Shown piece by piece: positions 44,183 to 52,225 of a DNA stretch of 64,000 nt. A model generated the notes under the pieces. It was given only the letters and a program-made list of their open reading frames with translations, had not been told where the DNA came from and ran no database searches. The stretch's first letter is position 1. Every line of letters starts with the position of its first letter. Source of the DNA: Methylomonas methanica MC09 (GTDB lineage Bacteria; Pseudomonadota; Gammaproteobacteria; Methylococcales; Methylomonadaceae). Where the stretch lies: the NCBI RefSeq assembly GCF_000214665.1, contig NC_015572.1, positions 4,092,001-4,156,000 on the forward strand. The letters run 5' to 3'. The position numbers and the translations under genes are program-made.

Positions 44183-44830
44183 ATGCCCGGCATTATCCGG
44201 TTCGACGAAGTCTCTGTAACCGTCAACGACAAAAACCTGCTGTCTCAGGTCAGCTTTACCCTGCGGACGGGCGAAAAGGCCGTGCTCTGCGGCAAATCCG
44301 GCTCCGGAAAAAGCACTATTCTGAAAACCCTGTTGGGCATGCATCGTTTGGCGGCCGGCCAGATTTATTTTAACGGCCAGCCGCTAACCGCGAAAGCGGT
44401 ACAAAGCGTACGCCGTTGCACCGCTTACATCGGTCAGGAGCCGATACTCGGCGCCGACACGGTCCGCGCTGCGCTGTTGCTGCCATTTCAATTCAAAGCC
44501 CATCGTCACCGGCCCCCTTCGGAAAGCCAGCTGCAGCAGGTGTTGCATCGCCTGCAATTACCGTCCGAACTATTGGAGCGGGAGTGCGCCGCCATCTCGG
44601 GCGGCGAAAAACAACGGCTGGCACTGGCTCGCGGCCTGTTATTGGATAAAACCGTTTATCTGCTGGACGAAGTCACCAGCGCCCTGGACCAGGAAAGCAA
44701 ACAAGCGGTATTCGAGGTGTTTGCCGATCCGCGATTTACGGTGCTGGCAGTCGCGCACGACGCCGATTGGCTGGAACGCAGCCAGACGGTATTTGAAATG
44801 CAAGCCGGGCAACTGACCCGAACGCGCTAA
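44183..44830 (+). CDS. fetA: ABC transporter ATP-binding protein, FetA/YbbL-like
   Basis: 215 residues from ATG 44183. Walker A VLCGKSGSGKSTILKTLLG, Q-loop AYIGQEPILG, signature ISGGEKQRLALARGLLL, Walker B TVYLLDEVTSALD and H-loop VAHDADW. The unusual Q-loop and small size match FetA, the partner of a UPF0014 permease. The permease gene follows after one base, so the two form a unit proposed in E. coli to export iron and improve oxidative-stress resistance. Substrate in this organism is inferred from the family. Confidence 0.85.
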   Translation: MPGIIRFDEVSVTVNDKNLLSQVSFTLRTGEKAVLCGKSGSGKSTILKTLLGMHRLAAGQIYFNGQPLTAKAVQSVRRCTAYIGQEPILGADTVRAALLLPFQFKAHRHRPPSESQLQQVLHRLQLPSELLERECAAISGGEKQRLALARGLLLDKTVYLLDEVTSALDQESKQAVFEVFADPRFTVLAVAHDADWLERSQTVFEMQAGQLTRTR

Positions 44831-44831
44831 T

Positions 44832-45629
44832 ATGGAAACCCTGGATATATCGCTAACGCGCATGGCCCTGCTGTACGGGCTTTGCTTACTGCCCTGGTCC
44901 TTGCTGTGGCTGATCGGCGCTCAACTGAGCCGGGATATCGGCATCGGCATCGTGCGCATGACCCTGCAATTAGGGCTGGTCGGCATATATATCAAGACCT
45001 TGTTCACCCTAAACCACCCCTGGCTGAACGCCGCCTGGATATTAGTCATGCTGATCGTCGCCGATTTCAGCATCCTGCGCCGGGCCGGACTTAGAGTGCG
45101 TTACTTTCTGCTGTCCTGCTTTACCGCCGTCGCCGTCAGCATCCTGCTATCCACCGCCTATCTGGTCGTGTTGATTATTCAGCCCGCGCATTTTTACGAC
45201 GCCCGCTATATCGTGCCCTTGGCCGGTATGATTTTGGGTAACTGCATGCAAGGCAACGTCATCGCCCTGGAACGGTTTTTTTCGACGGTCCGCAAGAACC
45301 AAAACGAATACGCCACCTTTTTAATGCTCGGAGCCAACCGCTGGGAAGCCTTATTGCCGTACTTTCGCCAAGCCGTCAAAGCCGCGATTAATCCAAGCAT
45401 AGCCAATATGGCGACCATGGGCTTGGTATCCTTACCCGGCATGATGACCGGACAAATTCTGGGCGGCAGCGATCCCTGGGTGGCGGTGAAATATCAAATC
45501 GCCATCATGATCTGCATCTTTACCAGCACCACGCTAGCCACCATCATCAACCTGAAACTCAGCCTGCCCATCGCCTTTGACGAGTTCGACATGCTAAATG
45601 AACAGTTGTTTGCGGACTCCAAGCGCTGA
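44832..45629 (+). CDS. fetB: UPF0014 permease, FetB/YbbM-like
   Basis: 265 residues with about seven membrane spans, beginning MALLYGLCLLPWSLLWLIGA and including MTLQLGLVGIYIKTLF. The family core VPLAGMILGNCMQGNVIALERF, NEYATFLMLGANRWEALLPYFRQAVKAAI and ANMATMGLVSLPGMMTGQILGGSDP is unmistakable. It forms an exporter with the ATPase encoded directly upstream. Start ATG lies one base after the fetA-like stop. Confidence 0.9.
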   Translation: METLDISLTRMALLYGLCLLPWSLLWLIGAQLSRDIGIGIVRMTLQLGLVGIYIKTLFTLNHPWLNAAWILVMLIVADFSILRRAGLRVRYFLLSCFTAVAVSILLSTAYLVVLIIQPAHFYDARYIVPLAGMILGNCMQGNVIALERFFSTVRKNQNEYATFLMLGANRWEALLPYFRQAVKAAINPSIANMATMGLVSLPGMMTGQILGGSDPWVAVKYQIAIMICIFTSTTLATIINLKLSLPIAFDEFDMLNEQLFADSKR

Positions 45630-45809
45630 GTGGCCGCCCCAGTATGTGATATCAATCGCGCCGATGGGTTTATACAGAATTGAAGATCCTGGTTCGGCCG
45701 CAACCCGGTAGACAAAACAAAAGTGCCAATGGCAAATGTCCAGCCAAAAGCACACTCATCACAAACGATGCACGTTGTTTACCGCATCCTACCGAGCTGA
45801 GTATCTTAT

Positions 45810-46538
45810 TCAAAAAAGGCCAAATCGCTTGCGAATTACATTCTTGCGCCCTGGATCGATAATGTCGTTGATCCCGACTTTGTCAAATTTATCAAGCAGA
45901 GGGGCTGAACCCTCGCGCAGCTTAAAAGCCATTTCTTCTGCATAGAGCGGAACGACCGAAAGGAATTGAATGATCTTGTCGTCCCTGATTCGCAGTGATC
46001 TGAATCCTTCTTGTACTGTGACGGGCGGAAGGATTATCGCTCCGGAGAGCTCGGTACTGGAAGCGTACGGTTCTGCTGGATCACCATTCGGTACGGTGTG
46101 CCCCCACCCAATCCAAGTTTCATGTTTATGTGGCAACCTTGCCAAAAACTTCAGCAAACGAATAGGCCAATACCAACGCTCATCATCAAACGCCTTCTGT
46201 TCAAGTCTCCAGTCTGCCGGCAGCGTCATCATTAACTCTAAAAATCGCGGCACATCTGCCTCTGGCGGTGTTGTCATTGGTAGGTCGCTCATGCCTGAGG
46301 TTACCAATCGTATAAAGGGAAACTCGGGGCTCGCTTTTACAAAATGCACGTCAATATGGACAGTGTCCGAGACAATTTCATGAAAGACAGTCTCCACTTT
46401 ACCCAGATACGTCTCGATATGTTGCGAGATTTGCTCGATACATTCCTCGCCCTTAGGCCCTTCCCAATCTTTGGCGGGGCCGTGGCGATACACAGGGTTT
46501 CCGCTTAACGAGACGATGCTTTTATCTTTGTATGTCAT
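45810..46538 (-). CDS. Suppressor-of-fused (SUFU) domain protein
   Basis: 242 residues, soluble. ISQHIETYLGKVETVFHEIV, VHIDVHFVKASPEFPFIRLV, TSGMSDLPMTTPP, LMMTLPADWRL, WPIRLLKFLARLPHKHETWIGWGHTVPNG and FLSVVPLYAEEMAFKLREG follow the SUFU-fold pattern. Bacterial SUFU-family proteins are often immunity proteins beside polymorphic toxins, but no toxin gene with a C-terminal nuclease or Rhs core is visible here. It sits alone between fetB-like and a repeat cluster, so it may be an orphan immunity gene or serve an unrelated role. Confidence 0.75.
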   Translation of the reverse strand: MTYKDKSIVSLSGNPVYRHGPAKDWEGPKGEECIEQISQHIETYLGKVETVFHEIVSDTVHIDVHFVKASPEFPFIRLVTSGMSDLPMTTPPEADVPRFLELMMTLPADWRLEQKAFDDERWYWPIRLLKFLARLPHKHETWIGWGHTVPNGDPAEPYASSTELSGAIILPPVTVQEGFRSLRIRDDKIIQFLSVVPLYAEEMAFKLREGSAPLLDKFDKVGINDIIDPGRKNVIRKRFGLF

Positions 46539-46614
46539 AGTTTCATCCTAGATACCAATTTTAAGGTGAGGGGCATGCGCGTTTATCCCACAATCATTCC
46601 TAACAGCCAAGTAG

Positions 46615-46644
46615 GTCACGTTGCCGCGATAGCGGTTACGTGAC
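46615..46644. repeat. Hairpin repeat GTCACGT...ACGTGAC with GCGATAGCGG core
   Basis: GTCACGT (46615-46621), inner CCGC and GCGG around GATA, ACGTGAC (46638-46644). It resembles the widespread intergenic repeat built on GGTTACGCTATCGCTAACC-like sequence. Confidence 0.6.
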
Positions 46645-46670
46645 ATTTCGAAGTCATGGGCCCAAAATTT

Positions 46671-46698
46671 GTCAGGGAACGCTATCGCGCACCCTGAC
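46671..46698. repeat. Hairpin repeat GTCAGGG...CCCTGAC with CGCTATCGCG core
   Basis: GTCAGGG (46671-46677) and CCCTGAC (46692-46698) around AACGCTATCGCGCA, followed by CTACC. It is the same repeat type as the preceding hairpin, about 27 bases away, in the opposite orientation of its core. Confidence 0.6.
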
Positions 46699-46918
46699 CT
46701 ACCCGACTTTCAAAATGGTAAACGATTTCAAATTTCGTGTTGGGTTTTCTCCCGTTATGCCGCGCCGAGCACCGAAGGGTTTGAGCGGTCCAGCCCGGCA
46801 GGGGGCGATACAGGGATGCATCGCGTTTTCCGCGGGGGCTGGGAAGCCCCTTCGGAAAACCCCGCTCAAAGCCTTCGGCGCGCAGGATCAACGCGGCATC
46901 CGGGTCGCCTTTTCTTTG

Positions 46919-46952
46919 GATACTTTCTTTTGGCGACGCAAAAGAAAGTATC
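46919..46952. repeat. Perfect 14-base inverted repeat (GATACTTTCTTTTG)
   Basis: GATACTTTCTTTTG (46919-46932), spacer GCGACG, CAAAAGAAAGTATC (46939-46952). All 14 positions pair. It belongs to the repeat cluster and has no T-run beyond the arm, so it is called a repeat rather than a terminator. Confidence 0.65.
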
Positions 46953-47047
46953 TCGGCTGTCGGGCCGAAACCCGACGTCTAATCATCGTCGCGATAGCGA
47001 CACAAAAAGCCAGAGCTTTCGGCATTAGATTCCCAAGCAGCAGCCAG

Positions 47048-47129
47048 CGTAGCCCGGTTGGAATGAATTGGAATCCGGGAATGAAGGCTATAAATCCCGG
47101 ATTGCGCTCCGCTTCATCCAGGCTACGCA
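47048..47129. repeat. REP-like repeat pair (GTAGCCCGG ... CCCGGATT ... CAGGCTACG)
   Basis: GTAGCCCGGTTGGAATG at the left and CCCGGATTGCGCTCCGCTTCATCCAGGCTACG-type sequence at the right form two imperfect inverted units. The right unit is related to the repeat at 39907-39940. Together they could fold into a long imperfect stem. Confidence 0.5.
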
Positions 47130-47589
47130 AGTGGGCCGGTAACGATCAAAATGCTGTCATTGGAGATCTGCGGGCGCAATCATACCGGAAGCGCTAGCCG
47201 GCCACGCATTAGCCGCTTTTGCTACCGCTTTGGTGCATAAATCGTTCATTTCGGTGCAACCATTCGGGCTTGTTAGTTACGAATCTGCTTTACTCGCCCT
47301 AAAACAGTAGCTCTGCCAGGCTTGGCACATTCCGTGCTGAAAAAAATGCGATGCAATGGCGCATCATATCTTCCCTTCAACAACGGCGTTGACTGGTTGC
47401 GGTTTTAAAACCGGCAGCCAAGAGTTTACTCGTCTGTTGTTCCTGTCCCTTTCGGCCATCCACAATCCACGAGTAAAACGCTCGCGTCCGGGGAATCAAC
47501 GGCCTGCTCAAACAGGCTAATTCAACCGAATGACGGTGTTTTCGATCCGACACTTCATTCATTGTATTCCTAATTTTTAAGGGTGAGTT

Positions 47590-48402
47590 ATGTCCTATCT
47601 GGTTCCTTCAGAATTTGTCACCAAGATGGTGGATGCGGGTGAGTCCAAAATCTTTATGTCAACCCGCGATACCTTGATCAGGGCCTATATGGCCGGCGCG
47701 ATTCTGGCACTGGCGGCGGTATTTGCCGTATCGGTGACTGTCCAGACCGGGTCGCCGATTGTAGGCGCAATCCTGTTCCCGGTCGGCTTTTCCATGCTGT
47801 ATTTATTAGGCTTCGACCTGTTGACCGGTGTATTTGTATTGGCACCCTTGGCGTTGATCGACAAACGTCCGGGCGTCACGCTGGGAGGGATTTTCAGAAA
47901 CTGGGGACTGGTATTCGTCGGGAATTTTCTGGGGGCTTTGACCGTGGCGATTATGATGTCCATTGTTTTTACTTACGGCTTCTCGGTGGAACCCGATGCC
48001 GTAGGTAAAAAGCTGGCCGGCATTGGCGAAGCCAGAACCCTGGGTTATGCCAAATACGGCATCGCGGGTTGGTTTACCATCTTTATCCGAGGCATGCTGT
48101 GCAACTGGATGGTATCGACAGGCGTAGTGGGCGCGATGATTTCCACCTCGGTCAGCGGCAAGGTGATCGCCATGTGGATGCCTATCATGCTGTTCTTCGG
48201 CATGACCTTCGAGCACTCGGTGGTGAATATGTTTCTGTTCCCATCCGGCTTGATCATGGGCGGCAATTTCTCGATTGCCGATTATTTTCTCTGGAACGAG
48301 ATTCCGACTGTGTTGGGCAATTTGGTCGGCGGTTTGGCCTTTACCGGCTTGACTCTGTATTCCACTCATGTCAAAACGGCACCTAAACGCTCTTTCAATT
48401 AA
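47590..48402 (+). CDS. Formate/nitrite transporter (FNT) family protein
   Basis: 270 residues with six membrane spans. FNT marks: SYLVPSEFVTKMVDAGESK, AYMAGAILALAAVFAVSVTV, LFPVGFSMLYLLGFDLLTGVFVL, IFRNWGLVFVGNFLGAL, IRGMLCNWMVSTGVV and FEHSVVNMFLFPSGLIMG. Pentameric channels of this family move formate, nitrite or hydrosulfide. In a methanotroph, formate or nitrite are plausible. A PP2C-kinase fusion gene follows 116 bases downstream on the same strand, a linkage seen near nitrite/nitrate transport genes, suggesting phosphorylation control. The exact anion is not determined. Confidence 0.9.
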   Translation: MSYLVPSEFVTKMVDAGESKIFMSTRDTLIRAYMAGAILALAAVFAVSVTVQTGSPIVGAILFPVGFSMLYLLGFDLLTGVFVLAPLALIDKRPGVTLGGIFRNWGLVFVGNFLGALTVAIMMSIVFTYGFSVEPDAVGKKLAGIGEARTLGYAKYGIAGWFTIFIRGMLCNWMVSTGVVGAMISTSVSGKVIAMWMPIMLFFGMTFEHSVVNMFLFPSGLIMGGNFSIADYFLWNEIPTVLGNLVGGLAFTGLTLYSTHVKTAPKRSFN

Positions 48403-48414
48403 TTCGGCGTATCA

Positions 48415-48441
48415 AGCCTCGGCCTGATTGTGGCCGAGGCT
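48415..48441 (+). terminator. Hairpin between the FNT and PP2C-kinase genes
   Basis: AGCCTCGGCC (48415-48424) and GGCCGAGGCT (48432-48441) pair perfectly around TGATTGT. No T-run follows, so it may be an attenuator or a processing/stability site rather than a full terminator. Confidence 0.55.
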
Positions 48442-48518
48442 GGTCAACCGAATGGCTTTAGCGCGGCTAAACTTCCGCTTATCCTGGAATTGCTGCACCC
48501 AGCCTTAGGCCTCGTACA

Positions 48519-50246
48519 ATGTCCTTCAGTCAATTAAGCGTAAGCGTCGGCCAATATTCCGATAAAGGCCGTAAGGCCATCAATCAGGATTTTCACGGCG
48601 CTTATATTCCGGAGCAGCCGCAATTGGCCTCGAAAGGCGTCGCCGTTGCCTTGGCGGACGGCATCAGCAGCAGCGACGTCAGCCACATCGCCAGCCAAGC
48701 GGCCATTACCGGCTTTTTGGAGGATTATTTTTGTACTTCAGAGGCATGGTCGGTAAAAAAATCGGTACAAAGGGTTTTGACGGCGAACAACGCCTGGCTG
48801 TATGCCCAAACCCGGCAAAGCCAGTATTGTTACGAAAAAGACAAGGGTTACGTCTGCACCTTGAGCGCCCTGGTGCTTAAATCCGCCACAGCGCATATTT
48901 TCCACGTTGGCGACTCGCGTATTTACCGACTGTGCGGCGGCGAACTGGAACAACTCACCAACGACCACAGATTGTGGGTTTCCAACGAAAAAAGCTATCT
49001 CAGCCGCGCCATGGGCATGGATTCCCACCTGGAAATCGACTATCAAAGCCTGTCCGCGGAAATAGGCGATACCTTTATCCTGGCAACCGACGGCGTGTAT
49101 GAACACGTCAGCCCCGGCTTCATCAGCGACACCGTCAACCGACGGTTCAGCGACGATCTTGACGCGGCAGCCCAAGCCATCGCCGACGAAGCATACCGGC
49201 ACGGCAGCACCGATAATCTGACCATCCAGATCGTCAGAATCGACGCATTGCCCAACCCCGACGCGAAGGAACTTTACCAATCGTTCACAGACCTGCCGTT
49301 TCCGCCGCAGCTGGAAGCCCGCATGCCGTTCGACGGCTACACCATCATCCGCGAGTTGCACGCTAGCAGCCGCAGCCATGTCTATTTAGCGCTCGACCAG
49401 GAAAACGAGACGCCGGTGGTACTAAAAACCCCGTCCATCGATCTGCGCGGCGATCCGGCTTATCTTGAGCGGTTTCTGATGGAGGACTGGATTGCCCGCC
49501 GCATTAACAATCCGCACGTTCTGAAACCCTGCGCGCAAACCCGCAAACGTCATTACTTGTATATCGCCACCGAATTTATCGACGGCCGGACACTTAAACA
49601 ATGGATGATCGACCATCCGCAAGCGGATATCGAAACGGTACGGGGTATCGTCGAACAAATCGCCAAAGGCCTGCGGGCCTTTCATCGCCTGGAAATGCTG
49701 CATCAGGATTTAAGGCCCGACAATATTATGATAGACGGCAGCGGCACGGTAAAGATCATCGACTTCGGCTCCACCCTGGTGGCCGGGGTTATGGAAATGT
49801 CCGCCCCGATAGAGCAAAACCCCATCCTCGGCACGGCCCAATACACCGCACCGGAATATTTTATCGGCGAGCCGCCCTCCCCCCGTTCGGACCTGTTTTC
49901 CTTGGGCGTCATCACCTATCAGATGCTGACCGGCAAACTGCCCTACGGTGCCGAAGTTGCCAAATGCCGAACCAAGGCGGCGCAAAGCAAGTTAATGTAC
50001 GCCTCTATGCTGCACCCGCATCTCGCAATTCCGGCCTGGGTGGACGATGCCGTCAAAAAAGCCGTGCACCCCAATCCGTACCGGCGCTACGAAGACTTAT
50101 CCGAATTCCTGTTCGACCTGCGCCACCCGAATCAAGCCTTCTTGAACAAAACCCGCCCGCCGCTGCTGGAACGCGACCCGGTTACCTTCTGGAAAGGGGT
50201 TTCCTGCATTCTGGCCTTGATTATCGTGGCATTATTGATGAATTGA
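48519..50246 (+). CDS. PP2C phosphatase-Ser/Thr kinase fusion with C-terminal membrane anchor
   Basis: 575 residues. Residues 1-245 are a PP2C phosphatase: NQDFHG, VALADGISSSDVS, FHVGDSRIYRL, ILATDGVYEHV and STDNLTIQIV supply the metal-binding Asp residues. Residues ~270-545 are a Hanks-type kinase: VIK-like Lys in PVVLKTPS, catalytic loop LHQDLRPDNIMI (HQD for HRD), DFGST, APEYFIG and SDLFSLGVITYQMLTG. The glycine-rich loop is degenerate (ELHASSRSHVYLA). A final helix FWKGVSCILALIIVALLM anchors it in the membrane. Kinase and phosphatase on one chain could act on the FNT channel encoded upstream. Confidence 0.9.
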   Translation: MSFSQLSVSVGQYSDKGRKAINQDFHGAYIPEQPQLASKGVAVALADGISSSDVSHIASQAAITGFLEDYFCTSEAWSVKKSVQRVLTANNAWLYAQTRQSQYCYEKDKGYVCTLSALVLKSATAHIFHVGDSRIYRLCGGELEQLTNDHRLWVSNEKSYLSRAMGMDSHLEIDYQSLSAEIGDTFILATDGVYEHVSPGFISDTVNRRFSDDLDAAAQAIADEAYRHGSTDNLTIQIVRIDALPNPDAKELYQSFTDLPFPPQLEARMPFDGYTIIRELHASSRSHVYLALDQENETPVVLKTPSIDLRGDPAYLERFLMEDWIARRINNPHVLKPCAQTRKRHYLYIATEFIDGRTLKQWMIDHPQADIETVRGIVEQIAKGLRAFHRLEMLHQDLRPDNIMIDGSGTVKIIDFGSTLVAGVMEMSAPIEQNPILGTAQYTAPEYFIGEPPSPRSDLFSLGVITYQMLTGKLPYGAEVAKCRTKAAQSKLMYASMLHPHLAIPAWVDDAVKKAVHPNPYRRYEDLSEFLFDLRHPNQAFLNKTRPPLLERDPVTFWKGVSCILALIIVALLMN

Positions 50247-50272
50247 TACCGTATTCGAGCATCCGCCGCTAG

Positions 50273-52129
50273 TTATTCCAACAGGCACACCACAGCCCAA
50301 GCGGGTAAGTCGCCCATGACCGCTGGCGGGGCTAAATCACTGTGAGTGGTATATAACATCCGTCCGCCGATAGCCGTTTCGCCAAGCGGGAAGGGCTGGT
50401 CGCCCAGATTGGCAAACAAGCGTAAACACGTCCCATCGCCCATCCGCCAAGCAATCTGCAGCGCGTGCCCGCCAAGCGGCTGTATCCGTGCGCCTTGCAA
50501 ACCCATACCCGGCAGTCGCGGCGCAATCTCTTGCAAGCGAACAGCCAATAATTGCTGATGACAAGCCAACCAGTCTTGCCCCTCCGCACTGTTTAAATCC
50601 CGCCAATCTAAAATGGATCGTTCAAAGCTGTCGGCTGCCGAGGGATCGGGAATCGCACGGCGGGCTTTTGCCGTTGCAAATCCGGGAAAGTCGGCAAACT
50701 CCCGCCGGCGGGCTTGACGGACACGTTTTGCCAGATGGGCTTCAAAATCGCAAAAGAAATTAAAAGGTTGGCGGCTGCCCCATTCCTGACCCATGAACAA
50801 CATCGGCGGAAAAGGCGACAATAACAACACAGCGGTGGCGGCACGTAATGCGTCCGGCGCCACCAACTGATGCAGACGTTCGCCGAACGGCCGATTGCCT
50901 ACCTGATCGTGATTTTGCAGAAAATTGACGAAGGCTTGCGGCGGCAAACGGTCGCTGGCTTCGCCGCGCGGCTTGCCGTGGCGATAGGCGGATGTCTCGC
51001 CCTGAAAGGCAAAGCCCTGCTGCAGACAACGCAGCAAATGCCGGCGCGGATTATCGGCAAAGTCTTGGTAGTAGCCCCAGGTTTCGCCGGTTAATAACAC
51101 ATGCCAGGCGTGATGAAAGTCGTCGTTCCATTGCGCGGTGTACCGGCACGGCACCGCCTTAGCGTCTCTGCTCAAATAATGCGCCGCATTGTCGTCATTT
51201 TCCAAAATCAAATGTATCTGCCGCTGCCCGAAGTGCCGCCGCACGGTATCAGCCAATTCGTCGAGTACGTGTACAAGCCCCGAATCCAATATCGCTTGCA
51301 CCGCATCCAGGCGCAAACCGTCGAAATGAAATTCTTCCAGCCAATATAAGGCGTTATGGATGAAAAACTGTCTGACCCAGTGACTATACTTGCCGTCGAA
51401 ATTAAAAGCCTTACCCCAAGGCGTATGTCGCCGCTGGTGAAAAAAAGCCCCGGCATACTGGTGCAGGTAATTGCCTTCCGGTCCGAAATGGTTGTACACC
51501 ACATCCAGAAACACCATCATGCCTTTGGCATGCGCGGTTTGTATCAGGTTTTTCAAATCATCGGGCGTACCGTAACGGCTGTCCGGCGCAAACGGCAATA
51601 CACCGTCGTAACCCCAATTCCAGCGTCCGGGAAAATCGGCGATAGGCATCAACTGAATCGCCGTGACACCAAGCGCCGCTAAATAATCCAGTTTTTCGAT
51701 CGCGGCGCGAAAAGTGCCGGCCGACGTAAAACAACCGACATGCAATTCGTAAATTACCGCTTCATGCCAGGGCCGGCCCCGCCAAATACCGTCCGTCCAA
51801 TGCCACTGTTCAGGGTCGATCGCCTGGCTGTATCCATGCACATCATCGGGTTGAAAACGTGATGCCGGATCCGGCACGACATGCCTCCCGTCTATCCGAT
51901 AACGGTAGCAACAGCCTACATCGGCCTCCATCTCCAGGGCAAACCAACCATCCGCTTCGGCTGGCATCGGGCAAACCGTTTCCGCATCCGCACTGCGCAG
52001 ACACAATTCCACTTGTTTGGCGCCGGGCGCCCAAATCCGAAAGCACAACCGGCCATCCGCCTGCCATTGCGTACCGTAAGGCATCCGATGACTGCGGGTA
52101 ATTCGGCTATTGGTAACGGTTTTGTTCAT
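50273..52129 (-). CDS. treZ: Malto-oligosyltrehalose trehalohydrolase
   Basis: 618 residues. N-terminal CBM48-like beta domain (FRIWAPGAKQVELCLR), then a GH13 barrel: VIYELHVGCFTSAGTFRAAI, IQLMPIADFPGRWNWGYDGVLPFA, MVFLDVVYNHFGPEGNYL, FDGLRLDAVQAI (nucleophile Asp), ILENDDNAA (acid Glu) and FLQNHDQVGNRP. It releases trehalose from maltooligosyl trehalose made by TreY. treY is not in the window. Convergent with the PP2C-kinase gene and separated from pyk by a terminator. A start at the internal Met (residue 16) is also possible. Confidence 0.93.
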   Translation of the reverse strand: MNKTVTNSRITRSHRMPYGTQWQADGRLCFRIWAPGAKQVELCLRSADAETVCPMPAEADGWFALEMEADVGCCYRYRIDGRHVVPDPASRFQPDDVHGYSQAIDPEQWHWTDGIWRGRPWHEAVIYELHVGCFTSAGTFRAAIEKLDYLAALGVTAIQLMPIADFPGRWNWGYDGVLPFAPDSRYGTPDDLKNLIQTAHAKGMMVFLDVVYNHFGPEGNYLHQYAGAFFHQRRHTPWGKAFNFDGKYSHWVRQFFIHNALYWLEEFHFDGLRLDAVQAILDSGLVHVLDELADTVRRHFGQRQIHLILENDDNAAHYLSRDAKAVPCRYTAQWNDDFHHAWHVLLTGETWGYYQDFADNPRRHLLRCLQQGFAFQGETSAYRHGKPRGEASDRLPPQAFVNFLQNHDQVGNRPFGERLHQLVAPDALRAATAVLLLSPFPPMLFMGQEWGSRQPFNFFCDFEAHLAKRVRQARRREFADFPGFATAKARRAIPDPSAADSFERSILDWRDLNSAEGQDWLACHQQLLAVRLQEIAPRLPGMGLQGARIQPLGGHALQIAWRMGDGTCLRLFANLGDQPFPLGETAIGGRMLYTTHSDLAPPAVMGDLPAWAVVCLLE

Positions 52130-52166
52130 AACTGTTTACATCGTCCAGATTTGAAGAACGCCGGAC

Positions 52167-52204
52167 AAAAAAAAGGAAGCACCGCTTACGCAGCACTTCC
52201 TTTT
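52167..52204 (-). terminator. Terminator of the gap-pyk transcript
   Basis: On the minus strand GGAAGTGCTGC, loop GTAA, GCGGTGCTTCC, then eight T. All 11 positions pair as RNA on the minus strand using G-U pairs, whereas the plus-strand transcript would have three mismatches. The structure is therefore strand specific. Confidence 0.88.
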
Positions 52205-52225
52205 CGTAACCATGCCGCCCGGAAA

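Larger units (their letters stand above)
46539..47589. other. 1 kb intergenic region filled with hairpin repeats
   Basis: No credible gene. An open frame at 46640-47197 on the plus strand is judged spurious because it is built from inverted repeats and basic low-complexity sequence. The interval carries hairpins at 46615-46644, 46671-46698, 46919-46952 and a CCCGG-type repeat near 47048-47129. The remaining 47200-47589 should contain the promoter of the formate/nitrite transporter and shows no clear structure. Confidence 0.55.

Noticed and set aside
46640..47197. 185-codon open frame on the plus strand in the repeat cluster
   Set aside because: Its translation is basic, Arg/Pro-rich and spans several inverted repeats; no ribosome site and no family resemblance.
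48738..49379. 213-codon antisense frame inside the PP2C-kinase gene
   Set aside because: It mirrors the high-GC coding strand; the plus-strand domains are clear.
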